Of a stretch of DNA of 64,000 nucleotides, positions 16,284 to 24,558 are shown piece after piece (position 1 is the first letter of the stretch; each line of letters begins with the position of its first letter). Origin of the DNA: Adhaeribacter rhizoryzae. Lineage in GTDB: Bacteria; Bacteroidota; Bacteroidia; Cytophagales; Hymenobacteraceae. The notes under the pieces are model-generated. The model was not told the DNA's origin. It searched no databases and saw nothing but the letters and a program-made list of their open reading frames with translations. The stretch lies in the NCBI RefSeq assembly GCF_008629685.1, contig NZ_VWSF01000003.1:160795-224794 (forward strand). The letters are read 5' to 3'. The position numbers and the translations under genes were made by a program.

Positions 16284-17330
16284 TTATTTAAAAGCAATAA
16301 CCGCACTGGTAGAGCCCGCTAGCGGCAATTTAGCCGTAATCCGGAAACCAGCTTCGGTAACCCATTCTTTAAAATCGGCAAAACTGTAATCAAAGCCACC
16401 GTCGGTTTCAATGAGCATATTCAAAGACATGAGCAGCCCGGTCGCATTGGTTCTGCGCTCGTCGTCGATGATGTTTTCGATTACGATAAAAGCGCCATTG
16501 GGCGGCAAAGCCTCATAAGCCTTCCAGATTAAAAGTTTCTTGGTTTTTAAGTCCCAGTCGTGCAAGATATTGCCCATGGTAATAATATCTACTTTAGGAA
16601 AATCATCAAACATAAAATCTAGGTTAGCCACCTGAATTTGGTTTGCTAAACCATGGCGTTTAATATTTTCTTCGGCTACTGGCGCTACTACGGGTAAATC
16701 GGCGGAAGTAATTGCCAGGTGCGGATGCTGACGTGCTACCGAAATAGCCAGCATGCCACTCGCGCCACCAATATCGCACAATGAATTATAATCCTGAAAA
16801 TCGAACCGCTTGGCTAAAGCCATAAAGTTTCCCATTTGAATGCCGGCCATTGCATTTAGAAATTGTTTTAACCGGTCCGGATCGGCATAAACGGCATCGA
16901 ACAAAGATTTGCCGGTATATTTTGCTTCGTTCTGCGGCTTGCCGGTAATCAGCGCTTCGTCTAAATCGGCCCAGAAACGGTAAAGCCGGTCGTTGCACAT
17001 TTCCAGAATGCCGCCCATGTAAGAGGGTTTGTTTTTATTCAGGTAGAAGGTTGTTTCGGGGGTATTGGCATAAACGGCGGTTTCTTTAATGCCTTCTCGT
17101 TCCAGAAAACCTAAACTTACCAGCGCATCTAAAAAATCGTACAAGCTTCGGGGGTGTAAATTTAAATGGCGGCCAATATTTTCGCCGCTTAAGAAATTAT
17201 CGCCTAACAAAGTAAATAATTCGAGTTTTACGGCGGCTAAAACGGTTCGGGAAGCCCAAAAACCAGAGCCAACCTGCACAATGTGGTCGGGGGTTAAGGC
17301 TTTTTCCTGGGTAATTTCGAGTGTTTCCAT
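16284..17330 (-). CDS. SAM-dependent O-methyltransferase (COMT/hydroxyneurosporene-type)
   Basis: 348-residue methyltransferase with an N-terminal winged-helix dimerisation domain (about residues 15-100: VGSGFWASRTVLAAVKLELFTLLG ... LHPRSLYDFLDALVSLGFL) and a C-terminal class I domain. The SAM site is CDIGGASGMLAISVARQHP, followed by ITSADLPVV and ITMGNILHDWD, the usual HDW catalytic region. Such enzymes methylate hydroxyl groups of small aromatic or polyene substrates; the substrate is unknown. It lies 28 bp downstream of the NmrA-like gene on the same strand, suggesting a two-gene operon. Confidence 0.9.
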   Translation of the reverse strand: METLEITQEKALTPDHIVQVGSGFWASRTVLAAVKLELFTLLGDNFLSGENIGRHLNLHPRSLYDFLDALVSLGFLEREGIKETAVYANTPETTFYLNKNKPSYMGGILEMCNDRLYRFWADLDEALITGKPQNEAKYTGKSLFDAVYADPDRLKQFLNAMAGIQMGNFMALAKRFDFQDYNSLCDIGGASGMLAISVARQHPHLAITSADLPVVAPVAEENIKRHGLANQIQVANLDFMFDDFPKVDIITMGNILHDWDLKTKKLLIWKAYEALPPNGAFIVIENIIDDERRTNATGLLMSLNMLIETDGGFDYSFADFKEWVTEAGFRITAKLPLAGSTSAVIAFK

Positions 17331-17358
17331 TTTTATTAGGTTAGGTATTTTTCAGAAA

Positions 17359-18237
17359 TTAAACAGTAACAGATTCGGGTTGAAAAACTGGCGCATATTC
17401 CCGCACAAAAGCAGCATAACTCCGGGGAGCCCGGCCTAATACGTGGGTGAGTAGTTGTAAATCGCTGGCGGTAGCAACCAGGCCTTTTTCCTGGAAAAAC
17501 TGATACATCTGAACCCAATCATCCACTATCCAGGCGGGCAATATTAATTTGGCCTGAGCGGCCCAGGCTGCCAAATCGTTACCGCCATAATTTACTTTAA
17601 AGCCTAATTCTTCGCTCAGAATAGCTGCTGTATCCTCGCCAGTCAGGGCTTCGGGGCCGGCTAACGGAATAGACAAACCATCGTACTCGGAATTAAACAG
17701 GGCTTTTACGGCAGCTTCGGCAATATCGCGCACATCTACCCGGCTCAGGCCCGCCTCTCCATAAGGCTGCGGATAAATTCCGTAAGCCGAAACAGCATCT
17801 TTAAACCAGAAATCATTCTGATAAAAATTGTTCGGACAAACAAACGTATAATTCAGGCCAGAGGCCATAATAGCTTCTTCAATGGCAATTTTGGTTTGGA
17901 AATGCGGAATGTGGGCGCCTTGCCTAACCCGATGAATGCTTTGGTACACAATTTTACTTACGCCTGCCTTTTGGGCCGCATTTACCGCATTAATAGCTTG
18001 TTCTACTTCGGTGTGGCCCTGCGGATTTAAAAGGAAAACTTTATCAATACCTACAAAAGCTTTAGTCAGCGTTTCCGGCTCATCCAGGTTTGCGACATAA
18101 GGATCTACATAAACCGGTAGTCGGGCCGCTTTATGCACCGATGTGGTAAGTAAGCGAATGGGCTGTTTGGCTTGCAGCATATATTTTACAACTTGAGTGC
18201 CTACGGTTCCGGTGCCGCCAATAATTAATGTTTTCAT
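17359..18237 (-). CDS. NmrA-like NAD(P)-binding protein (atypical SDR)
   Basis: 292-residue Rossmann protein. The N-terminus MKTLIIGGTGTVGTQVVKYML carries the GGxGxxG dinucleotide motif, followed by VFLLNPQGH, VSKIVYQSIHR, ALNYTFVCPNNFYQNDF-like and SRVDVRDIAEAA segments typical of NmrA/HSCARG atypical SDRs. It may be a quinone or NADPH-sensing reductase; the active-site Y-x-x-x-K is not evident, so catalysis is uncertain. First gene of the pair with the O-methyltransferase. Confidence 0.88.
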   Translation of the reverse strand: MKTLIIGGTGTVGTQVVKYMLQAKQPIRLLTTSVHKAARLPVYVDPYVANLDEPETLTKAFVGIDKVFLLNPQGHTEVEQAINAVNAAQKAGVSKIVYQSIHRVRQGAHIPHFQTKIAIEEAIMASGLNYTFVCPNNFYQNDFWFKDAVSAYGIYPQPYGEAGLSRVDVRDIAEAAVKALFNSEYDGLSIPLAGPEALTGEDTAAILSEELGFKVNYGGNDLAAWAAQAKLILPAWIVDDWVQMYQFFQEKGLVATASDLQLLTHVLGRAPRSYAAFVREYAPVFQPESVTV

Positions 18238-18619
18238 AGTTTTAATAATATTTGTTTATACAATAAAGATATAGTGGCATGAAAGTGAATGGCGGTAAAT
18301 AAAAATGAATGCCAGAAAATAGGGCTTGAAGCAGGATAATTTCGGCCTGAACAAATATCTTAATCACCAGATAATCAACGCAAAACCAATAATACAACTG
18401 AATAAATTCTGGCAAGCCGGTAAAAGCGGGTTTATTTTATAGCTTGTAAATTCCTGCTTTTTAGTGGCTAAAGATTATAGAAGAAGCCGAATGGATTATT
18501 AACTGGATTTTGGTAAAATAAAAAAACTAAAAACCGGCTAGAATGCGCAGTTTTATCTTAAACCTTTGGCTGCAATAACCATCCAATAGCCAAATACCAC
18601 GCTCATTAATCTTAATTCT
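18238..18619. other. Intergenic region between divergent genes, nothing recognised
   Basis: 380 bp separating the NmrA-like gene and the T9SS cargo gene, with no gene, RNA or convincing repeat seen. It should contain the two divergent promoters. Confidence 0.5.
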
Positions 18620-19504
18620 ATGCGCACCAAAATTCTACCCTTGTTTTGCTTATTTAACCTTTGGGCAGCTGTTACTTTTGCCCAATCGGGTAAATCTGGA
18701 CACAACCGGTTTAACCGCGAAATGCGCGCGGAACTGAAAGCTTATGTTCAGAAAAATATTACGCCGGTAATGCAGCAGCAACGCCAGAAACTGGAGCAAC
18801 AGCTTTCCTCCCAGGATAAAACCAAAATACGAGAACTAAGAATAGCGGCAGCAACGGCCCGGAAACAAGCCGCAATATTCCGGCAAAACTTGCGGGCGCA
18901 GCCACAACCCGGCAACCGCCACCTAACCGAAGAACAGAAAACGCAACTGCAAAACCTTCGGGCCGAAAACCAGAAAATCAGAACAGAAGCCCGCACTCTA
19001 GCCCAGCAATACAATACTCAAATTCAGGCTTTGTATAAAGAAGTAGCTGCGCCTGCTCAAACCTGGCGGCAGGAAATGGCGGCCATTGTGCGTAAATACA
19101 CCCAAAATACGGCACCGGCGGCACCACCAAAGCAGGCGCGCCAAAGAATGTTGCACGGAGCTAACCGTTATTTAAGCGAATATTTCCGGCCGGTAGCTTT
19201 CTTACTTTGGGAAGTAAACCAACCCATCAACAACAATTTTACGGATTCAGCTATTGAAAACCGTTTGTATCCTAACCCAGTTACGGCAAAAGCTACCCTG
19301 GAATACGTAGTAAAAGAAAAAGGCAAGGTTACCATTGATTTACTGGACGAACAAGGAAAAATTATCCGGAACCTGCTGACCAGCAACCAGGAGCTGGGGC
19401 AATATTTTTTAGATTTAGATTTAAGTACGTTCAAGAACGGCCTTTATATTTATAAAATTACGACCGATTCTGGCACCGTAACCGCGCGTTTCCTGAAAAA
19501 ATAA
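18620..19504 (+). CDS. Secreted coiled-coil protein with C-terminal T9SS sorting domain
   Basis: 294 residues. Signal peptide at 1-21 (ending AVTFAQ), then a long helical Gln/Arg/Lys-rich region (about 30-165; MQQQRQKLEQQL, EEQKTQLQNLRAENQ) reminiscent of Spy/CpxP-like periplasmic helical proteins. A short linker leads to a C-terminal domain of about 75 residues (NRLYPNPVTAKATLEYVV ... GLYIYKITTDSGTVTARFLKK) matching the type A T9SS secretion signal. The protein is therefore predicted to cross the outer membrane by the type IX system. Function unknown. The terminator at 19529-19559 follows. Confidence 0.85.
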   Translation: MRTKILPLFCLFNLWAAVTFAQSGKSGHNRFNREMRAELKAYVQKNITPVMQQQRQKLEQQLSSQDKTKIRELRIAAATARKQAAIFRQNLRAQPQPGNRHLTEEQKTQLQNLRAENQKIRTEARTLAQQYNTQIQALYKEVAAPAQTWRQEMAAIVRKYTQNTAPAAPPKQARQRMLHGANRYLSEYFRPVAFLLWEVNQPINNNFTDSAIENRLYPNPVTAKATLEYVVKEKGKVTIDLLDEQGKIIRNLLTSNQELGQYFLDLDLSTFKNGLYIYKITTDSGTVTARFLKK

Positions 19505-19528
19505 TAATTCCTGTTTTCTTAATTGTTT

Positions 19529-19559
19529 AAAGCCGGTTGCTTAAGTAGCCGGCTTTTTT
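19529..19559 (+). terminator. Rho-independent terminator after the T9SS cargo gene
   Basis: Stem AAAGCCGG (19529-19536) and CCGGCTTT (19549-19556), followed by a T-run, 25 bp after the stop at 19504. Confidence 0.8.
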
Positions 19560-19716
19560 CGTGGCGTAAGCCCCAAAACGAACCACCCGGTTTAGCGTTT
19601 AAGTATAACTGGCAGGTTACAGCGCCTATTGGTCCTGTTTAGCGCAGTAGCATACCCCCAAATAAGTCTAAAAAACGCTTTAAGAGTGTTATTTTCTTTC
19701 TGAGGGCATTAACTAA

Positions 19717-19749
19717 TTTGCTCATAACTTGTTGTTCTGAATACTTTTA
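19717..19749 (+). promoter_or_regulatory. Candidate Bacteroidota promoter for the GAF gene
   Basis: TTTG (19717-19720), a 21-bp spacer, then TACTTTTA (19742-19749), close to the Bacteroidota consensus TTTG-N19-TAnnTTTG. The -7 box ends only 8 bp before the ATG at 19758, so a very short leader would result; this weakens the call. Confidence 0.35.
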
Positions 19750-19757
19750 AAACCCTT

Positions 19758-22091
19758 ATGAAAAACCCGGAAACCCGTTTACCTTTTAAAACTTTTCCCT
19801 TTCAGACTTCTTTAAGTTTTGTACCGTTAATCCGGTATTGGGAAACCAAAATAAACGACGATAACCGGGGTATTTCGCTTTTTGCCAAAGCCATTACCAA
19901 GCAACTCGAAAAATCGCCGGAGTTACGCAAGCCTATTCAGGACCCAAGCTTCCTGAAAGACCACGAAGATTTAATCGAAATAATAATGACTGCGGTATTC
20001 CCGCCGGCAACCTGGGAAACTGATATTAGCGGGGCGCTGACACCTTTTTTAAATTCTAGTTTTTACCAAACCCCCAAGTTCCGCGAAATATTTATCAGCG
20101 AAAACGATAAGTTAAAACGCCCGCTTAACCTGGATAAGCAAAAAATGCTGTATCTGAATATCCGGCAGGCTTTTTTATTTATTTTAAATAAATGCTACCA
20201 CATTCCTGTTCCTGTAGAAGAAGCTTTAATTTTTACCGTTCCGGATTACGCGCTGGGTTTATACCGCCATTACCGGGTATCGTTAAACAACAGCTTTTTA
20301 CAGGTAAAGCATAACGGCCCGCTCCCACCGCTTTCCGCAACCGACATCCGGCTTTTATTAACCAACATGGAAAACCTGGAATTGTGGCGGCAATATATTC
20401 TGCCGGACAATTTTGCGTTTGAAGGTTTTTACGTGATGGAACTGGTAGATGTAACCGAGCAGGAAACCTTATCGTCGATTAAACTGGACTTGCTGGAAAA
20501 AGATGTTTTAACCGCGCCCGACCGGTTTGAGCAGTTGCAGGAAAAAATAAGAATATTTTTTAACCGGCCGCACTTGCAATTAGGTTTAGCGGCCTTTAAT
20601 AACCGGAAAAAAACCTTTGTTAATTTCGGCCGGAAAATAAATCACAGCTTTTTAATTCCGCAAACCGATGCCTCCACCAATTCAGTAACTTTTAAAGCTG
20701 TTTACGATAAGCTGCTGGAAGACGGCGACCCGTTAGTGGTGGAAGATGTAGAAACGGCCTCGTTGCCGGAAGGAGTAGGTGCCGAAATATCGAATATTGG
20801 CATCCGCAGCATTATTCTGGCTTTATTGCGCTACCAAAACCAGGTATTTGGTATTATTGAATTGGGTTCGCCTTTTGCCGGCGATTTAAACAGTTTTTCC
20901 TTAGCCAGAATGCAGCAATTTCTACCCCATTTCGAGGCGGCCGTAAAACGCAACGCTGAAGATTTGGAAAGCCGCATTCAGGGCGTTATAAAAGAAAAAT
21001 TTACGGCGATTCACCCGGTAATGGAATGGCGCTTTAAAGAGGCGGCTTTAAATTTACTGGAACTACAGGAAAGCGGCCTTCAACCCGAAATAGAGCCTAT
21101 TGTGTTTCAGGATGTTTACCCTCTGTTTGCGGTTTCGGATATCCGGAGTTCTTCTACCGAACGCAACAAAGCCATTCAGGGCGATTTAATAGAACACCTG
21201 CGCATGGTAGAAAAAGTGCTGAAGAAAGCCATTGATTTGCAGGCGCTGCCCATTCTGGAAGAACTCAAATTTTACATTACCAAAAGTCTGCGGAAACTGC
21301 GCCGGGGCGTTTTATCGGAAGACGAAGCCGCCATTTTTGAAGTAATAAAAACCCACGTAGAGCCTATTTTTGAATATTTAAAAAGTCATAATCCGTCGCT
21401 GCAGTCGGTTATTCAGGCTTACTACGCAGCCATGGACCCGCAGTTAGGCGTGTTGTACAAGCGCCGGAAAGATTTTGAAACCAGCTTAACGCTCATTAAC
21501 GAAACTATTTCGGATTATTTGGAGGCCGAAGAAGCCAAAGCCCAGCAAATGTACCCGCATTATTTCGAGAAATATAAAACCGATGGCGTAGAATTTAATA
21601 TTTACGTAGGCGCTTCTATAGCCGAAAACCGGCCTTTCGATTTGGTATTTCTCCGGAATTTGCGCTTGTGGCAACTCATGACTGTTTGCGGCATTGCCCG
21701 CAAAGCCGCCGAGTTAAAACCTTCGCTGCCCATGCCCCTGGAAACCACCCAACTCATCCTGATTTACAGCCAACCGTTGGCTATTCGGTTCCGGCGCGAT
21801 GAGCGAAAATTTGATGTGGACGGCGCCTATAATATTCGCTATGAGATTATTAAAAAACGCATCGATAAAGCCACCGTAGTGGGTACCCGCGAACGCCTGA
21901 CCCAGCCCGGCACCATTGCTATTGTATATTCCCAGGGTCGTGAAGCCAACGAATACAAAGATTATATTGATTACCTCCAGAATATTAACCTGCTAACCCG
22001 CGAAGTAGAATATTTAGATCTGGAAGAAATGCAAGGTGTAAGCGGCCTGAAAGCCATTCGGGTTAAGGTAAAATTTGATGAGAGCAATTAG
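19758..22091 (+). CDS. Large GAF-domain protein of unknown function
   Basis: 777-residue soluble protein without a signal peptide. An N-terminal unassigned region (1-260) contains the phrase WETKINDDNRGISLFAKAI. A GAF-like fold follows, with HLQLGLAAFN, VVEDVETASLPEGVG and SIILALLRYQNQVFGIIELGSP (about 265-400). The long helical C-terminal region has no kinase, cyclase, EAL or HTH output motifs that I can identify. Similar large GAF proteins occur in Cytophagales. The ligand and partner are unknown. Monocistronic, starting 253 bp after the upstream gene. Confidence 0.8.
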   Translation: MKNPETRLPFKTFPFQTSLSFVPLIRYWETKINDDNRGISLFAKAITKQLEKSPELRKPIQDPSFLKDHEDLIEIIMTAVFPPATWETDISGALTPFLNSSFYQTPKFREIFISENDKLKRPLNLDKQKMLYLNIRQAFLFILNKCYHIPVPVEEALIFTVPDYALGLYRHYRVSLNNSFLQVKHNGPLPPLSATDIRLLLTNMENLELWRQYILPDNFAFEGFYVMELVDVTEQETLSSIKLDLLEKDVLTAPDRFEQLQEKIRIFFNRPHLQLGLAAFNNRKKTFVNFGRKINHSFLIPQTDASTNSVTFKAVYDKLLEDGDPLVVEDVETASLPEGVGAEISNIGIRSIILALLRYQNQVFGIIELGSPFAGDLNSFSLARMQQFLPHFEAAVKRNAEDLESRIQGVIKEKFTAIHPVMEWRFKEAALNLLELQESGLQPEIEPIVFQDVYPLFAVSDIRSSSTERNKAIQGDLIEHLRMVEKVLKKAIDLQALPILEELKFYITKSLRKLRRGVLSEDEAAIFEVIKTHVEPIFEYLKSHNPSLQSVIQAYYAAMDPQLGVLYKRRKDFETSLTLINETISDYLEAEEAKAQQMYPHYFEKYKTDGVEFNIYVGASIAENRPFDLVFLRNLRLWQLMTVCGIARKAAELKPSLPMPLETTQLILIYSQPLAIRFRRDERKFDVDGAYNIRYEIIKKRIDKATVVGTRERLTQPGTIAIVYSQGREANEYKDYIDYLQNINLLTREVEYLDLEEMQGVSGLKAIRVKVKFDESN

Positions 22092-22124
22092 TGGTTAGTT
22101 ATTAGTGTAAAATAATATTTAAGG

Positions 22125-22859
22125 TTAAACATCTTTCCGGCTATTATTTTCTTCGGTAGTATCTTCCTGCATTACTTCGGTGGCTTTGCGGGCATAGGCG
22201 GGCTCAAACTTGCGTAAAACCAGTAATGCAATAATTAAAAATATTAGCCCCGCCGACCACCCGGCCAGTACATCGCTGGCGTAGTGCACGTTCAGGTAAA
22301 CCCGGCTGTAGCCAATTAAAATTATCCAAAAGCAAAGCAACAAGGTAAAAACCCACCGCCATAAAACCGATTTTACATTGGTCCAGACGAGGTAAATAAA
22401 AAGGCCGTAAAAGGCGCCGCCAATCATGGCGTGGCCGCTCGGAAAGCTAAAACCGGATTGTTCGTAAAAGGCAGTTTCGGGTCGGGGCCGGTCGAACCAG
22501 AATTTGAGAACTTGGTTTAAAAGCGAACTGCCAGCGGCAATAACCGGAATTTTAACGGCATACCAGCGGTGCTTTTTTATGAAAAAGAAAATAAACGCCA
22601 GGGTTAAAGAACCGTAAATCAGGAAATCTTTGGAAGCAAAAAAGGTAACAAACTGCATAAAAGCCGTAACGGCCGGCGATGTTTGTTTTTTGGCAAAAGC
22701 AAAAGCGGCCATATCAAAGGTTTGATTCTGGTCTAGAAAAACCAGCTTGGCCATTAGCAAAAACAAGAAGATACAAACAAACGCAATCCCGCCCAGCATT
22801 ATTAGTTCGGCCCCAATCAGGGCAAAGAGCGCCAATATTTTTTTCACCAGATTAGACAT
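22125..22859 (-). CDS. PAP2-family membrane phosphatase (copy 1)
   Basis: 244-residue integral membrane protein with the three PAP2/acid phosphatase motifs: KFWFDRPRP (K-x6-RP), PSGH in FSFPSGHAM, and SRVYLNVHYASD (SR-x5-H-x3-D), all catalytic residues intact. Six hydrophobic segments. Such enzymes dephosphorylate undecaprenyl pyrophosphate, phosphatidylglycerophosphate or similar lipids on the periplasmic side. It is clearly paralogous to the protein at 24559-25266 (same start pattern KKxLAFFALxxxEL and nearly identical motif 3). The substrate is not decided. Confidence 0.92.
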   Translation of the reverse strand: MSNLVKKILALFALIGAELIMLGGIAFVCIFLFLLMAKLVFLDQNQTFDMAAFAFAKKQTSPAVTAFMQFVTFFASKDFLIYGSLTLAFIFFFIKKHRWYAVKIPVIAAGSSLLNQVLKFWFDRPRPETAFYEQSGFSFPSGHAMIGGAFYGLFIYLVWTNVKSVLWRWVFTLLLCFWIILIGYSRVYLNVHYASDVLAGWSAGLIFLIIALLVLRKFEPAYARKATEVMQEDTTEENNSRKDV

Positions 22860-23018
22860 TCCTGCAAAACTAACAGTTTAGCCTAATACTTAATTTGTAA
22901 CAATTTTGATTTAATTGTAAAAATGCACGATGGTTTAGGTAGCCTATCTTTGTAAATTATACCAAATAGTAAACAGCAGTTTGCATAGCAGAAAAGAATA
23001 GCTAATCTCACCTATCTG

Positions 23019-23094
23019 GGTCATTCGGGAAGAATTTTCTGATTAGGTAACGCAGAAGATTCTTTTGGAATTCTTCGAATTCTATAGAATGACC
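23019..23094 (+). repeat. 76-bp hairpin repeat, family R3
   Basis: Starts GGTCATTC and ends GAATGACC, with inner TTGGAATTCTTCGAATTCT. It is homologous along its full length to the reverse complement of 14819-14894. Confidence 0.85.
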
Positions 23095-23291
23095 GAGTTG
23101 AGCAGGAGGCAAAAATATCCTTTATCTATGGCAGGTTGTTCATGCTATTGGGTATTATAGCCTAATATTTTCTACCTAAAACCTTGAATATTTAATATTT
23201 AAGAAAATAATTTACCGGCATTTCAGCGCTTTATTGCTGCTAGCGGACGCTTTTTGTTTGCGCCATGTCTTGGTGCCCACCCCGTAACACT

Positions 23292-23441
23292 CAGGCTAAG
23301 GAATATTTTAGAATATTTACGTTTGCTCGCGCTAGCTTGTAGCTGGTGTGTTTTTAGGAAAGGAATTTTTGGACAGCCGGCCAGTTGAAAACTGGCCGTT
23401 AATAGTAAGCACAAGTTACGCTTCGCTGAACTTGCGCCAGC
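23292..23441. repeat. REP-like multi-hairpin repeat, family R1 copy 2
   Basis: Aligns with 10292-10432. The palindrome GGCCAGTTgaaAACTGGCC is at 23379-23397, and GCACAAGTTACGCTTCGCT and CTTGCGCCAGC are shared at the right side. This copy lacks the R2 terminal repeats seen around copy 1. Confidence 0.75.
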
Positions 23442-23466
23442 TAAAGCTTATTTATGGTTTAAGGCA

Positions 23467-23643
23467 TTAGTGTTTGGTGCGTGCCAATTCCTGATTTTGT
23501 TTTTTCAGGTACTCTACCACTGCTTTGGTGAGGTGTTTTAATTCGGTGGCTTCAGCAGTGCCCGGAATAGCTCCGGCTATTATTTCGAGCCTGGCTGCGG
23601 CAGTTTTATATTCATCCTCCGATTCAATTTCACAACTTTTCAT
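23467..23643 (-). CDS. 58-residue protein resembling the N-terminal region of HigA antitoxins
   Basis: Short frame with ATG at 23643. The sequence IESEDEYKTAAARLEIIAG, followed by IPGTAEATELKHLTKAVVEYL, follows the pattern seen in HigA-like antitoxins (I-x-x-x-x-EY-x-x-A-x-x-R-x-E ... PGT-x-E-x-x-EL-x-x-L-x-x-x-V-x-x-YE). The helix-turn-helix part that normally precedes or follows this segment in full antitoxins is absent, and no HigB toxin is adjacent. It may be a genuine small stand-alone protein of this type or a remnant. Below the length threshold of common ORF callers. Confidence 0.55.
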   Translation of the reverse strand: MKSCEIESEDEYKTAAARLEIIAGAIPGTAEATELKHLTKAVVEYLKKQNQELARTKH

Positions 23644-23881
23644 CACACTAAACTTAATGCATAACTATTTTATTCTAAATTATTTACCGAAGATGAAGAT
23701 TAAATGAAATTAGGGGCGGCAATTATACTTTAATCAGATTATCAGATAAAATATGGCGCTTCTTTCCTAGTATTTGCTTTGAAGATAATTCTCTGGGGTA
23801 ACTAAGTAAAACAACCAAGTAAGCAGCAGCCTGGTTAACAGAACAGATAAATTAAAGGCGGGTTAGAGCAAATGAGGTTGA

Positions 23882-24097
23882 TTAAATAAAATTTTTATAA
23901 TGCGTTGAATTTTCATTTAACTCCAACATGCGTTTGCGCAAGAGTTCCATGCGGGCATTAATCAAATTCTTTTCTATGGTTCGGTCTTCTCTAAATTGCA
24001 GATACCGGAAAATAAGCAACAACTCATAACATTCGTCAAAAGTCATGTTTTCCAGTTCCTTCTCGTCGAAATTTTTAGCTTTTTTATATAGGGGCAT
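23882..24097 (-). CDS. Small hypothetical protein, helical
   Basis: 71 residues starting MPLYKKAKNFDEKELEN. Charged and predicted helical throughout, no signal peptide, no recognised family. The coherent composition (TFDECYELLLIFRYLQFREDR) and clean ATG make it plausible. It lies between the HigA-like small gene and tRNA-Leu on the same strand. Confidence 0.45.
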   Translation of the reverse strand: MPLYKKAKNFDEKELENMTFDECYELLLIFRYLQFREDRTIEKNLINARMELLRKRMLELNENSTHYKNFI

Positions 24098-24330
24098 ATT
24101 GTAATTTAATTTACGTGAGATATTTAAATTATCGCAGCCTCAAGTGCATTCGGCGCAAGCTACTAAATAGCTTTATAAGCTTACTAATAAAATAAAATTT
24201 ACCGCTAATAAATAAGAACTTTTATAACAACGATAATATAATTAAATCGTTGCCCATTCTGAAACCTGGTAACCGCTTGAGCTAAATTTTACCCAAAACA
24301 AACCCTTTGAATACTGGCTTCCTAAATAAA

Positions 24331-24361
24331 ATAGCCCCTTTACAAGCTGCAAAGGGGCTAT
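24331..24361 (-). terminator. Terminator downstream of tRNA-Leu
   Basis: Perfect 11-bp stem ATAGCCCCTTT (24331-24341) and AAAGGGGCTAT (24351-24361) with a 9-nt loop, 14 bp past the tRNA 3' end on the reverse strand. An A-run at 24326-24331 supplies a short U-tract. Confidence 0.8.
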
Positions 24362-24374
24362 CTTGTTGGTAAAG

Positions 24375-24458
24375 TGCGCACGGGGAGACTCGAACTCCCA
24401 CGGGACAACTCCCACAGGCTTCTGAGACCTGCACGTCTACCAGTTCCGCCACGTGCGC
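24375..24458 (-). tRNA. tRNA-Leu (anticodon CAG)
   Basis: 84-nt class II tRNA on the reverse strand. The acceptor stem GCGCACG pairs with CGTGCGC. The D-arm contains TGGCGGAACTGGTAGACG. The anticodon stem-loop is CAGGT-CTCAGAA-GCCTG with anticodon CAG. It has a long variable arm and a T-arm with GGGAGTTCGAGTCTCCC. The 3' CCA is not encoded (discriminator A followed by CTTT). Confidence 0.95.
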
Positions 24459-24558
24459 ATTTTCTGGTAAAATCAAACCCGGCATACCGCGTCTGACAAT
24501 CGGGACACAAATGTAGCAGAATAAGTTTTAATATTACAACTCCGCTATCAATATTTTT

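Larger units (their letters stand above)
22860..23466. other. Intergenic region filled with dispersed repeats
   Basis: About 600 bp with an R3 hairpin (23019-23094) and an R1 repeat (23292-23441). A perfect TATCTTTG box occurs on the plus strand near 22944 but no plus-strand gene follows. The short frame at 23223-23414 lies in the R1 repeat and is not considered a gene. Confidence 0.6.

Noticed and set aside
23223-23414. 63-residue frame
   Set aside because: Runs through the R1 repeat and carries the same LQA/QLAG peptide pattern as 10223-10468, explained by the repeat.
24345-24460. Second tRNA next to tRNA-Leu
   Set aside because: Only one cloverleaf fits; the adjacent palindrome is a terminator.
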